The position numbers and the translations under genes were made by a program. This document shows, in pieces, positions 26,405-35,048 of a DNA stretch of 63,217 nt. Under the pieces are notes generated by a model, which was not told the origin of the DNA, searched no databases, and was given only the letters and a program-made list of their open reading frames with translations. The stretch comes from Arthrobacter sp. (GTDB lineage: Bacteria; Actinomycetota; Actinomycetes; Actinomycetales; Micrococcaceae). Positions within the stretch are counted from its first letter, which is position 1. Every line of letters starts with the position of its first letter. The stretch covers positions 1 to 63,217 of the forward strand of contig NZ_JAUNVV010000010.1 of the NCBI RefSeq assembly GCF_030540645.1, given 5' to 3'.

Positions 26405-27904
26405 TCAGTCAGCGGCCATGACGGGCACTTTGAGCGGTGTTCCACGCCGAATGGCACGTTCCTGTGTTGTTTCCGGGACCCATTGCACGGGATGGCGCTT
26501 CAGGAGCAGGGCAACGGCGACGGCCAACACCGCGAACACGAGCACAAAGACAAAGCTTGCGCTGATGCCGCCCTGGGCCACAACGGTGGTCTCCGGGTCC
26601 TGAAAGCTGGCCAGGATGATGGCTCCGATGGCCGTGGCAGCGGACTGGCCGATGTTGCGGACCATGGTGTTGGTGCCAGCTGTTTCCGAGGTGTGGGTTT
26701 CCGGGATGGCCTCAATGAGCACATTGGGCAGAGCGCCGAAGGTCAGCGATATACCAATGCCGTTCAGGGCCATGGCCAGGCAGAATGCCACCACGTTGCC
26801 GTAGGTGAGAAGGATGATGGGTATCACGACAGCCATCAGGGTGAGCCCGCCGACGAAGACCGAACGCGCCCCGAAGCGGAACGCCAGCTTGCCTCCCAGC
26901 GGTGAGAAAAGGTAGCCGACAACGGCCGTCAGCGCGCTGAAAATGCCTGCTGCCGCCGGTGTGAATCCCAGGCCAAAGCCCATCACCGTAGGGTATTGCA
27001 GAACCATTTGGGTCGGGACGGACATGCCTCCGATGGGACCGAGGGCAGCGAGCATGGTGGCCGTCATGACAAGGGCGATCTGGCGGTTCTTGAACATCCT
27101 CAGGTTCACAATGGGAGACTCGATGCGCAGTTCCCACCAACCCCACACTGCCGCAACGACGATGCCCACGGCCATCAGGCCAAGGAACTCGACCGAGCCA
27201 AAGCCGGTCTTCGAAACTTTGGAGAGTGCCAGCAGGATGGCGCTGACGGCGATGGGCAGCAGGACGGCGCCGAGGTAGTCGGGTTTGTCCTTGCTGGGGA
27301 TCAGTGTGTCGCGGGGAATCACGGCCATGATGGCCACTGCCGAAATCACGGCAAGCACTGCGGAGAAGATGAAGATCAGGTGCCAGGAGAAGAGCTGGAT
27401 CATGATGCCGGCAATGAGCGCGCCTCCTGCGCCTGCAATCAGGGCTGAGGCTCCGATCATGGAGACGCCCACGGGGATGCGTTCCTTGGCCAGGTGTTCC
27501 CGTGCCAGCCCGAAGGCCAGCCCCATCAAGGCGCCGGCCGTCCCTTGGATCGCACGGCCCAGAATGATCATGCCCAGGCTGCCGCCGATCAGGGAGATCA
27601 GCGAGCCGGCGCAGGCGATCATCAAGACGATGACCATAACCTTCCGCCGACCGTACATGTCGCCGAAGCGCCCGCCCATGACACCGGCGGAAGCGGAAAC
27701 CAGAAGGTATGCCGTGACGACCCAGGCGACCGTGCTGGCATCCACGTGGAATTCCTTGATCAGCGTGGGAAGCGTTACGTACATCATGGACAGTTCAAAG
27801 GCCGAGACAACCTCGGCCAGGATGAGAACTGTCACCACGGCGGCGAAGCCGGGCCGTTTGAGGTTTTGCAGGAGTCCGGATTTCCGGAGGTTAGCTGGGG
27901 ACAT
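26405..27904 (-). CDS. MFS transporter (14-helix, DHA2-like)
   Basis: A 499-aa major facilitator with about fourteen helices, longer than the twelve-helix type. Motif A is GGRFGDMYGRRK between helices 2 and 3, and the N-terminal helix pattern MMYVTLPTLIKEFH...WVVTAYLLVSA is that of proton-coupled DHA2 antiporters. A long polar tail ends in KRHPVQWVPETTQERAIRRG. It lies in the catabolic cluster in the same direction, 122 nt after the aldehyde dehydrogenase gene, and likely moves the cluster's substrate or a product. Direction of transport cannot be told. Confidence 0.86.
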   Translation of the reverse strand: MSPANLRKSGLLQNLKRPGFAAVVTVLILAEVVSAFELSMMYVTLPTLIKEFHVDASTVAWVVTAYLLVSASAGVMGGRFGDMYGRRKVMVIVLMIACAGSLISLIGGSLGMIILGRAIQGTAGALMGLAFGLAREHLAKERIPVGVSMIGASALIAGAGGALIAGIMIQLFSWHLIFIFSAVLAVISAVAIMAVIPRDTLIPSKDKPDYLGAVLLPIAVSAILLALSKVSKTGFGSVEFLGLMAVGIVVAAVWGWWELRIESPIVNLRMFKNRQIALVMTATMLAALGPIGGMSVPTQMVLQYPTVMGFGLGFTPAAAGIFSALTAVVGYLFSPLGGKLAFRFGARSVFVGGLTLMAVVIPIILLTYGNVVAFCLAMALNGIGISLTFGALPNVLIEAIPETHTSETAGTNTMVRNIGQSAATAIGAIILASFQDPETTVVAQGGISASFVFVLVFAVLAVAVALLLKRHPVQWVPETTQERAIRRGTPLKVPVMAAD

Positions 27905-28026
27905 CTTCGTCCAGCCTTTCTTGGGTGTGCTGAAAAGAAAGTGGTTGTGCCCTTAAGGATTTGAAGGGCAATGTAGCGAACATTCCTTGCATAGACGGCC
28001 GAACATGAAGGTGCTGAGCCGGGCGC

Positions 28027-29508
28027 CTAGCTGGTGCCGTAGGCGACGGACTTGGTCCAGAAGAACTCTTCAAGTCCTTCCAAGCCGCCTTCGTTGCCGT
28101 TGCCGGAGTGGCCTATACCGCCGAAGGGGCGCTCAGCCACTGCGTTAGGTGCGCCGTTGACCACCACTTCACCGGTTTCCAGCGCTTCGACAACCCTCAT
28201 GGCGCACTTGGCGTCAGCAGTCCACACGTAGCCGGAAAGCCCGTAGTCGGTGCTGTTGGCCAGGGCCACGGCGTCGGCTTCGTCGCTAAAGCGCAGGACG
28301 GCCAAAACGGGACCGAAGACTTCCTGTCGAGCCAGTTCGCTCTGTCGATCCACGTCCGTCACAACCGTCGGCGGGTAGTAGTAGCCGTCGCCCAGCTCCC
28401 CGCCCAGGCGGGTTCCGCCCGTCAGGACGCGGACGCCGTCGTTCCTGGCCTGTGCCACCATGGTCTCGATGCGGTCGATGGCGCCCTGGTTGATGACTGG
28501 TCCACAGACGGTGTCCAGCTCCAGCGGGCTCCCCACCTTGAAGGAGTTCGCAATCTCCGCCACTCTGGCAGCGAACTGTTCGTAAACGGAATCCTGCACC
28601 AGCAGGCGGGTGGGCAGTGCGCAGCCTTGGCCGGTCATCATCCCAAACGCCATGAACGCGGCATGCAGGGCGGCGGCCTCCAAGTCGGCGTCGGCAAACA
28701 CTAGATTTGCTGATTTTCCGCCAAGCTCCAGCAGGACGGGCTTGAACGTGCGTGCGCACTCGGCCGTGATCTTCCGTGCTGTGTCGGGGCCTCCTGTGAA
28801 CGAAACCTTCTTCACGAGCTGGTGGGCCACCAGGGCGGAGCCAGCTTCGACGCCGCCGGTGACAACGTTGAACACGCCGTCGGGAATGCCGGCCTTGCGG
28901 ATGAGGTCAGCGAAGAGCATGGCGCTGAACGGGGTTAGTTCGCTCGGCTTCACCACCACGGTGTTGCCGGCCGCCAACGCGGCCGGCACCTTCATGGCCA
29001 GTGACATAAGCGGCGCATTCCACGTGATGATAATGCCGATGACACCGTAGGGCTGGCGCAGCGTGTGCCCAAAGGAACCTCCGGCACCGGCCACCGACGT
29101 GACACGGCCCAGCGGCAGCTTGTCGGCCCAACCGGCGTAGTAGCGGATCCATTCGACCGCGGCGCCCACCATGAGCTGCGCGGTCCCCGCCGGGGTGCCG
29201 TTATCTGCGGTGGCCAGGGCGGCGAACTCTACCGTGTGATCCTCCACGAGGTCTGCCAGCTTCAACAGGGCGCGCCCCCTTTGTGCAGCGGGAGTTGCCT
29301 TCCACGCCGAGAACGCTTCATGCGAGTTCCGGACTGCGTCATCGACATCGGCAGCGCTGGCCAGCGGCACCACCGCGTCGGGGACTCCCGTGGCCGGGTT
29401 GATGTGGTGGTGGGTTCCGCAGCCCGTGGCACGTGAGGTGGAGCCAATGCGCAGGGTCACTTCCGGCAGTACGAATCCGGGTGCCATCTCTTCGGTCGCA
29501 ATGCTCAT
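28027..29508 (-). CDS. Aldehyde dehydrogenase of the catabolic cluster
   Basis: A 493-aa NAD(P)-dependent aldehyde dehydrogenase. The general base is E261 in LLELGGKSANLVF and the nucleophile C296 is in GMMTGQGCALPTRL. The Rossmann region has IIITWNAPLMSLAMKVPAALAAGNTVVVKPSE, and the NAD-loop SFTGG replaces the more usual FTGS. The end FGGIGHSGNGNEGGLEGLEEFFWTKSV is typical of acyl/aldehyde dehydrogenases for bulky substrates. It begins 1 nt after the DUF35 stop codon, so it is translationally coupled to the retro-aldol pair. An aldehyde released by that pair is the likely substrate. Confidence 0.9.
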   Translation of the reverse strand: MSIATEEMAPGFVLPEVTLRIGSTSRATGCGTHHHINPATGVPDAVVPLASAADVDDAVRNSHEAFSAWKATPAAQRGRALLKLADLVEDHTVEFAALATADNGTPAGTAQLMVGAAVEWIRYYAGWADKLPLGRVTSVAGAGGSFGHTLRQPYGVIGIIITWNAPLMSLAMKVPAALAAGNTVVVKPSELTPFSAMLFADLIRKAGIPDGVFNVVTGGVEAGSALVAHQLVKKVSFTGGPDTARKITAECARTFKPVLLELGGKSANLVFADADLEAAALHAAFMAFGMMTGQGCALPTRLLVQDSVYEQFAARVAEIANSFKVGSPLELDTVCGPVINQGAIDRIETMVAQARNDGVRVLTGGTRLGGELGDGYYYPPTVVTDVDRQSELARQEVFGPVLAVLRFSDEADAVALANSTDYGLSGYVWTADAKCAMRVVEALETGEVVVNGAPNAVAERPFGGIGHSGNGNEGGLEGLEEFFWTKSVAYGTS

Positions 29509-29509
29509 C

Positions 29510-29941
29510 TCAGGCCTCCGCTTCGTAGCGGAGCATGGTGACGCCCGCTTCGGGATAGTCGCAGAAAACTGGCTTGACGCGCATGCCGATCTTCACGTCC
29601 TCGAAGGGAACGTTGACGAGTTCCGTGGAGAACTTGGGGCCCTCGTCCCACTGCACCACGGCCAGGACCATGGGGCCCGCCGCGGCAAAGTGCGGCGACA
29701 CGGGCCGTGTGGTGATGGTGTACGTGTATAGCGTTCCGGCCCCGGAGATCTCCCGCCATTCCAAGTCGTCGGCCAGGGTGCGCGGCGCAAGCGGCCGGGG
29801 GTAGAAGATGTACTCGCCCAACGACGGGGAGTACTGAATGCGGACCTTGTGCTCGGCCAACGCATCCCAGAAGGGCTGTGTCAGCGGGGTTGGGACTGGA
29901 AGCGGTTGCGTGAAGGCCGGCTGTGTGTAGGTGGTGCTCAT
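29510..29941 (-). CDS. DUF35-type OB-fold protein without zinc-ribbon cysteines
   Basis: A 143-aa DUF35/ChsH2-like protein. The N-terminal rubredoxin-like zinc ribbon normally reads with four Cys in a CxxC...CxxC pattern; here the same position reads IQYSPSLGEYIFYPRPLAPRT, with every zinc-binding Cys replaced (Ser, Leu, Ala, Thr). The C-terminal OB fold is intact (SGAGTLYTYTITTRPVSPHF, MVLAVVQWDEGPKFSTELV). DUF35 proteins form complexes with thiolase-fold proteins, including retro-aldolases of steroid side-chain degradation. It starts 9 nt after the aldolase-like gene. Confidence 0.85.
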   Translation of the reverse strand: MSTTYTQPAFTQPLPVPTPLTQPFWDALAEHKVRIQYSPSLGEYIFYPRPLAPRTLADDLEWREISGAGTLYTYTITTRPVSPHFAAAGPMVLAVVQWDEGPKFSTELVNVPFEDVKIGMRVKPVFCDYPEAGVTMLRYEAEA

Positions 29942-29950
29942 GGTGTGTTC

Positions 29951-31156
29951 CTATTCCCCTTCGAAAATCAGTGCTGTTTGCTCGCTCATGATGCCGCCGT
30001 TGCCGGTGACAAAGGCACGGTTGCAGTCCGCGACCTGCGCCTCGCCGGCACGCCCCATGATCTGGCGGGCGCCGTCAATCACGTGGTGCATGCCGCCGGC
30101 AATGCCCGCCTGGCCGAACGACAACTGGCCACCGGCCGTGTTCACCGGGAAGTCGCCCCGGAATGTGAGGTCGTGCTCGTTCACGAACTGCATGCCCTTG
30201 CCCTTTTCGGCAAAGCCGGCATCCTCCAGGCTCATGAGCACGGTGATGGAGTAGCAGTCGTAAATGGAGACCATGTCCACATCGTCACGGCCAATCCCGG
30301 CCATCGTGAACGCCTGGTCCGCAGCGTGGACCATGGGCGAGTACATGAGGTCCCGCGCATAGGTGGGTGTCTTGTAGGGCACCCGCTCGCCGAACCCCTT
30401 GATCCAGACGGGGCGGTTCTTGGACTTGGCGGCCATGTTCTTGTTGCCAATCACGACGGCGGCGCCGCCCTGGCAGGGCATCACAATTTCGAGCATGTGC
30501 AGCGGGTCTGCGACCATGGGCGAGTCGAGAACGTCCTGGGCCGTGATGGGCTTGCCGTGGAAGACGGCGCCTGGCGTGGCGCAGGCGTTGGTGCGCTGGT
30601 CCACGGCGATCTTCGCCATGGCCAGCTCGTCGTAGCCGAATTCGTGGCCGTAGCGCTTGGCGATCTGGGCGTAGGGGCCGTTCTGGCCAAGGTTGGCGTA
30701 CGGGATCTCAAATTCGGCCTGCGGGGAGCCATACTTGTTGGAGGAGGCGCCAAAGTACATGGAATCCTCCATGACGAACGGGTGCCGCTCGTGGGTGGGC
30801 ACCTCGTGCGTCCCGGGGAAGGTGACCAGGACGGCGTCGCACAGGCCAAGTTCGACGGCGGCCGCAGCCCGCCAGACGGCAGCGGCAGAGCCTGCCCCGC
30901 CCAGGTCGACGATCTCGGCAAAGTTCGCATCGATGCCCAGGTATTCGGTGATGGTGGACGGCACAAACATGCTCGCTTCACCGATCAGGGGCGTGACGAT
31001 CCCGTTCACATCCGTCGCATCCAGCCCGGCATCGTCGAGAGCGGCCTTGGAAAGCCTGGCCCACTGTTCCAGGTTGAAGGTTTTTTCGCGGGCAAGTTTG
31101 CGCTCCGGCGGCAATTCGTAAAAGCCAAGGATTGCGGCTTCTCCTCGAAGTCCCAT
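29951..31156 (-). CDS. Thiolase-fold protein lacking the nucleophilic cysteine (retro-aldolase-like)
   Basis: A 401-aa thiolase-superfamily protein of the lipid-transfer/SCPx-like branch. Where thiolases have the acyl-accepting Cys (about residue 89), it reads VDLGGAGSAAAVW (86-90), with no Cys. In the second half, VSIYDCYSITVLMSLEDAGF (Y299, Y302) matches the conserved YD(C/A)(F/Y) region that holds a catalytic Tyr in Ltp2-type aldolases, and FPVNTAGGQLS is present, but the second catalytic Tyr region reads SFGQAGIAGG. The start ATG at 31156 follows a GAGGAG ribosome site. It is directly followed by DUF35, as in Ltp2-ChsH2. Retro-aldol cleavage of a 3-hydroxyacyl-CoA is the best guess. Confidence 0.83.
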   Translation of the reverse strand: MGLRGEAAILGFYELPPERKLAREKTFNLEQWARLSKAALDDAGLDATDVNGIVTPLIGEASMFVPSTITEYLGIDANFAEIVDLGGAGSAAAVWRAAAAVELGLCDAVLVTFPGTHEVPTHERHPFVMEDSMYFGASSNKYGSPQAEFEIPYANLGQNGPYAQIAKRYGHEFGYDELAMAKIAVDQRTNACATPGAVFHGKPITAQDVLDSPMVADPLHMLEIVMPCQGGAAVVIGNKNMAAKSKNRPVWIKGFGERVPYKTPTYARDLMYSPMVHAADQAFTMAGIGRDDVDMVSIYDCYSITVLMSLEDAGFAEKGKGMQFVNEHDLTFRGDFPVNTAGGQLSFGQAGIAGGMHHVIDGARQIMGRAGEAQVADCNRAFVTGNGGIMSEQTALIFEGE

Positions 31157-31259
31157 GATGATCTCCTCAAATATTCGTTGGTTTTCATCCGCTGCACCTG
31201 TTTTTGGGTGCACGGGATGGTGATCTGTTGGTTGTTGCGTGGACGTGCTGCGGCTGCTG

Positions 31260-32081
31260 TTACGGGCTGGCGCCGGCCGGGGTGTGCTGCAGGATTGAGA
31301 TTCTCAAGCCGATCTCGGGATGGGCAACTCCCGCAGCCAGCAGGGCGGGCAGTCGTTCCGGGAAGTCCTGGGGCGACCAAACCACATCTGCTGGACCGGT
31401 CAGGATCCCTTGAATTCCACCGTTTCCGGACGCACCGTCCACCTCTGAAAGCAGTAAATCGGCACCCTCATCCCAGTGGAAGCCCGCAGTTGTGGCGCCC
31501 ATGGCGGTGGAGTACTCCCGGGCGCCAAGCACTTCGCGCAAGACAGCCCCGGCCTGGGCCAAATCTGCGACGTTTCCATAAATGAGCGAAATTCGTAGCG
31601 GCGCAGTGTCGTTCTGTTCCCACGGGCAGGCGAGGCCCCCGCCGTCGTCCGTGCCGGTGATCTCTTCCACGCTCTGCGGCGCCTGCACTATCTGCGCAAG
31701 GAAGCCCAGGCCAGTGTCCCGGGGATGCAGGAACGCCTCCTGCCATTGGGAGTACTTCAAGTTAACCAGGATGGGCTCGATCCCGGCCCGCTGCGCTCCG
31801 GCAATGGCAGCCCTGATGTCATGGACCTTGAACGTGATGTGATGGGGGGCCGACTGGCCGTCATGGTCGGAGAGGAAACGCTGAATGAATGAATGTTCCC
31901 CGCTCCCGGGTTCCAGCAACTCCAGGCGCATGTCATCGGCCACGGCCAGCTGGCAGGGGTTGAAAGCTTCCATGTGGAAGCCGCTGGCCCACCGGGCCCC
32001 CAGCTCGCGGTTCAGGACGGCTCCGGCCGGCGCCCACGAAGGGACCGCGATGGCCAGGTGGTCAAGCTCGTGGGCACTCAT
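31260..32081 (-). CDS. Double VOC-domain protein (epimerase/glyoxalase-like)
   Basis: A 273-aa protein of two vicinal-oxygen-chelate modules. The first opens with ELDHLAIAVPSWAPAGAVLNRELGARWASGFH, resembling methylmalonyl-CoA epimerase, and has ITFKVHDIRAAIAGAQRAGIEPILV; the second (after about 160) is a degenerate VOC half with ISLIYGNVADLAQAGAVLREVLGA. A specific reaction cannot be read. It lies 37 nt after tetR and 103 nt before the aldolase gene, in the same direction. An epimerase or isomerase for a branched acyl-CoA would fit. Confidence 0.75.
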   Translation of the reverse strand: MSAHELDHLAIAVPSWAPAGAVLNRELGARWASGFHMEAFNPCQLAVADDMRLELLEPGSGEHSFIQRFLSDHDGQSAPHHITFKVHDIRAAIAGAQRAGIEPILVNLKYSQWQEAFLHPRDTGLGFLAQIVQAPQSVEEITGTDDGGGLACPWEQNDTAPLRISLIYGNVADLAQAGAVLREVLGAREYSTAMGATTAGFHWDEGADLLLSEVDGASGNGGIQGILTGPADVVWSPQDFPERLPALLAAGVAHPEIGLRISILQHTPAGASP

Positions 32082-32118
32082 GCCGCCACCTCCCCGCACG
32101 GGACGAACGGCGCCGCGG

Positions 32119-32733
32119 CTAGGCGGTTTCGGTCTCGAACTGTGCCAGCCGCAAGCCGACCATCTGCACAAACCTGTCCGAGATTCGCAGCGCCTCGTCC
32201 ATGGTCTTGTCCCCTGACAGCAGCCTCGCGACCAGGTCCATCAAGACGCACCAGACCATGGCCGTGATGTCCGAGGCCTCGTCGTGCGACAGCATGGACA
32301 GGTCCGAGAGAATGGGCTCCTCGAGCACCGTGCCCAGCTGCTGCATGAGCGCCGCGACGTCCGGATCGTTCGTGGAGCGCAGCATCAGAATGGCCTTGTA
32401 GAAATTCGGCTGCCGTTCGAACGCAGCCAGCGCCATGCGCAGCCGCCGGGAGATGCATTCGATCGTATTGAGGTTTTCGGCCTGTGCTGGCTCCGCCGCG
32501 TTGAACGGCAGGCTCCAGTCGTACACGACATTCGCATACAGGTGTTCCTTCGAGGAGAAGTACCTGTACAGCGTTCCCAGCGCGACGTTCGATTCCGCTG
32601 CGACGTCGCGAATCTGGATTGATTCGTACTCGTGACTGCGCAGCAGCGATTTCGCGGCATCCAGGATACGCTGACGTCGCAGCTTTTGATACGCGGGAAG
32701 CTCGGTCCTTTCCCCAGAGAGCAGTCCGGTCAT
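32119..32733 (-). CDS. TetR-family repressor (KstR-like)
   Basis: A 204-aa regulator with the TetR helix-turn-helix at about residues 20-65: RRQRILDAAKSLLRSHEYESIQIRDVAAESNVALGTLYRYFSSKEHLYANV. The stretch resembles the N-terminus of mycobacterial KstR (QxRDVA...VALGTLYRYFSSK). The C-terminal ligand domain has no cysteines of note. It sits in the middle of the cluster. The palindrome AAACTAGACTCTAGTTT before the acyl-CoA dehydrogenase gene and its relative before maoC are the likely operators; a CoA thioester of the substrate is the expected inducer, by analogy with KstR. Confidence 0.82.
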   Translation of the reverse strand: MTGLLSGERTELPAYQKLRRQRILDAAKSLLRSHEYESIQIRDVAAESNVALGTLYRYFSSKEHLYANVVYDWSLPFNAAEPAQAENLNTIECISRRLRMALAAFERQPNFYKAILMLRSTNDPDVAALMQQLGTVLEEPILSDLSMLSHDEASDITAMVWCVLMDLVARLLSGDKTMDEALRISDRFVQMVGLRLAQFETETA

Positions 32734-32813
32734 GCTTCGCCTCCTGCTTGGACTTCCGATGGGTTACCAACGCTACCACCCGGCCTTAGTGCACTTGGGT
32801 TCAACGTTTCGCA

Positions 32814-34967
32814 TTACTGCTGCTTCCAGCGGATCAGGGCGTCGAGCGCCTCAATCTCGTCGCCAGCAACACGCAGCGGGTTGATTTCCAGCTCTTCGAG
32901 CTCGTCGCCGAGGCCCACTGCCACCTGGGAAATCCGGAAGATGATCTCGGTCAGCTTGTTCAGGTCCGTCGCGGCATTTCCGCGGAAACCTGTCAGCAGG
33001 TCAATGCCCTTGAGGGATTCGAGCATGCGGCGGATCTCGGCCGGCCCCACGGGCAGCAGGCGCAGCGCGGAGTCGTTGAGGATCTCCACCATAACGCCGC
33101 CAAATCCGACGGCGAGCACCAGTCCCCATTGCGGGTCCCGGACAATTCCCACCAGCAGTTCGTTACCGGCGGGCCGCATGGGCGAGACGGCCACACCTTG
33201 GATGTGCGCTTCCGGGGCGAGATCTGCAACGGAGGTCATGATGAAGTTGTACGCCTCGGTGACGGCGTCGGCGTCGCGCAGCATGAGCCGGACTCCGCCC
33301 ACCTCGGTCTTGTGCGCAATGTCTTCGGAGGCGATCTTGAGAACCACGGGGTAGCCCATGTCCCCGGCCGCGGCAACGGCGTCGGAGGCGGACGTGGCGA
33401 TGGCTGCGGGAACGTAAGGCACGCCGTGCCCGCGCAGGAACGCACCGGCCTCAACTTCGCTCCAGCTCTCGGCGCCGGCGGGCTTGTCAATCACCGCTGC
33501 CGATGGCACTGCGGGGTCGGTGGCGAGTTCATCCGCCCGATTGCTCCACCAGGCGCTGCGGGCCACGGCTGGGATGCCGCGGTCAAAGGAGTCCGAAGCA
33601 TGCGGCAGGCCGTGTTCGCTGGCGAAAGTGCGCCCAAAGTCGGTGACTTCGGTGGGCAGGAAGCTCATGCCGATGACGGGCTTCGGCGATGAGGTGAGCT
33701 GGCGGTGCAGTTCATCCTGGTTGAGCCGGCCCATGTCCGCCATCAGCTGGTTCTTCGGCCAGGCGCTGTTGACCACGATGAAGTCAAAGTTGTCGTCGTC
33801 AATGAAGCACTGGTTGGCTTTAGTGATGATGGTCGGGTCCACCGAGATGTATCCGGTGGTGTCCATCGGGTTGTTCACGGTGGAGAAGGTGGGCAGGCCG
33901 GCGTCATGCAGGGCCTGCACCGTTTTCTCGGCGGGGGCGGGCATTTCCAGTCCAGCTTCCTCGGCCTTCTCGGCGATCAGTGCGCACATGGCCCCGGAAC
34001 CTGTCACCACGCCCATGCGGCTGCCGGAAATCCGGCCGTGGGATTCCATGATGCCGGCCGTCGCCACGAGGTCCTCAATGTTGTCCACGCGGACGACACC
34101 GAACTGCCTGCACGCGGCGTCGATGATCTTGTCATTCCCCACCAACGAACCGGTATGGGCGGCTGCCACCCGGGCGGAGGCCTCCCCGCGCCCGGCCTTG
34201 AACACCACGATGGGCTTGCCGGCGTGGCGGGCACGTTCCGCCACGGACAGGAAGTGCCCCGGGTTGGTGATTTGCTCCAGGTAGGCGGCAATGACGCGGG
34301 TATCCGGGTCGTCAACGAGCATGTCCATGACGTCGATGGCTGAGATCATGGCCTCATTGCCCACCGTGACGGCCGTGGAACAGCCCACCCCGCGGGAGGC
34401 CATGTGCGGCAGCAGGTAGATGGCCAAAGCTCCGGACTGACTGGCCACGCCGACACCGCCCGCGATCATGGGCATCTGCGTCATGTGACTGAACGCGGCC
34501 ACCTTCGCGTGGGAGTTCACGAATCCCAGGTTGTTCGGGCCGAGAATGAGCTGGCCGGCCTCGCGGGCCAGCTCCACGAGCCGCGCCTGCAGCGCCTGGC
34601 CCTCCGCTCCGGCCTCGCCGAGGCCGGAGGCAAGCATGACCAGGTTGCGGATGCCCTTGACCCTGGCCTCTTCAAGGATGGTCTCCAGCGAGTTGACGCC
34701 GGTGAGCACAATGGCCAGGTCCGGCACGGTGGGGAGTTCGGCGATCGAGGTGAACGACGGCTGCCCGTGACATTCCTCACCGCGCCGGTTGACCATGTAC
34801 AGCTCCCCCTCAAAGCCGCCTGCCAGGAGGTTTGAATGGGTGAAGTGGGACCAGCTGGACTTCGTGTTGGCGCCGATGATCACAATGCTTCGGGGCTCAA
34901 CAAGCTCCCTCAGCCGTGCCGTGTCAAGATTCTTCAATGTGGCGGCCTCGCCTGTCATCGTTGTCAT
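32814..34967 (-). CDS. NDP-forming acyl-CoA synthetase (acetate-CoA ligase family, fused alpha-beta)
   Basis: A 717-aa fused enzyme. The CoA-binding domain is at 20-150 (SIVIIGANTKSS, LGPNNLGFVN), the succinyl-CoA ligase-like domain carries the phosphohistidine H271 in AAAHTGSLVGND, and the ATP-grasp half begins near 510 and ends with VVLKIASEDIAHKTEVGGVRL and a Mg/ATP-binding tail (LEELEINPLRV). It activates an acid by NDP-forming chemistry, unlike the AMP-forming enzymes normally found in fatty acid and steroid catabolism. It lies 80 nt before tetR and 81 nt after the dehydrogenase. It is the likely entry step of the pathway. Confidence 0.88.
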   Translation of the reverse strand: MTTMTGEAATLKNLDTARLRELVEPRSIVIIGANTKSSWSHFTHSNLLAGGFEGELYMVNRRGEECHGQPSFTSIAELPTVPDLAIVLTGVNSLETILEEARVKGIRNLVMLASGLGEAGAEGQALQARLVELAREAGQLILGPNNLGFVNSHAKVAAFSHMTQMPMIAGGVGVASQSGALAIYLLPHMASRGVGCSTAVTVGNEAMISAIDVMDMLVDDPDTRVIAAYLEQITNPGHFLSVAERARHAGKPIVVFKAGRGEASARVAAAHTGSLVGNDKIIDAACRQFGVVRVDNIEDLVATAGIMESHGRISGSRMGVVTGSGAMCALIAEKAEEAGLEMPAPAEKTVQALHDAGLPTFSTVNNPMDTTGYISVDPTIITKANQCFIDDDNFDFIVVNSAWPKNQLMADMGRLNQDELHRQLTSSPKPVIGMSFLPTEVTDFGRTFASEHGLPHASDSFDRGIPAVARSAWWSNRADELATDPAVPSAAVIDKPAGAESWSEVEAGAFLRGHGVPYVPAAIATSASDAVAAAGDMGYPVVLKIASEDIAHKTEVGGVRLMLRDADAVTEAYNFIMTSVADLAPEAHIQGVAVSPMRPAGNELLVGIVRDPQWGLVLAVGFGGVMVEILNDSALRLLPVGPAEIRRMLESLKGIDLLTGFRGNAATDLNKLTEIIFRISQVAVGLGDELEELEINPLRVAGDEIEALDALIRWKQQ

Positions 34968-35018
34968 GCGAAAAGTGTTCCTTTCGGTGAAACTTAGATT
35001 ACTGAAGGATTGTGCTTC

Positions 35019-35037
35019 GCCGCAGGTTTCCTGCGGC
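35019..35037 (-). terminator. Small hairpin between the dehydrogenase and synthetase genes
   Basis: An 8-bp perfect stem (GCCGCAGG/CCTGCGGC) with a TTT loop lies 12 nt past the dehydrogenase stop codon. It lacks a T run and may attenuate or protect the message. Confidence 0.4.
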
Positions 35038-35048
35038 CGGTGCGGTGC

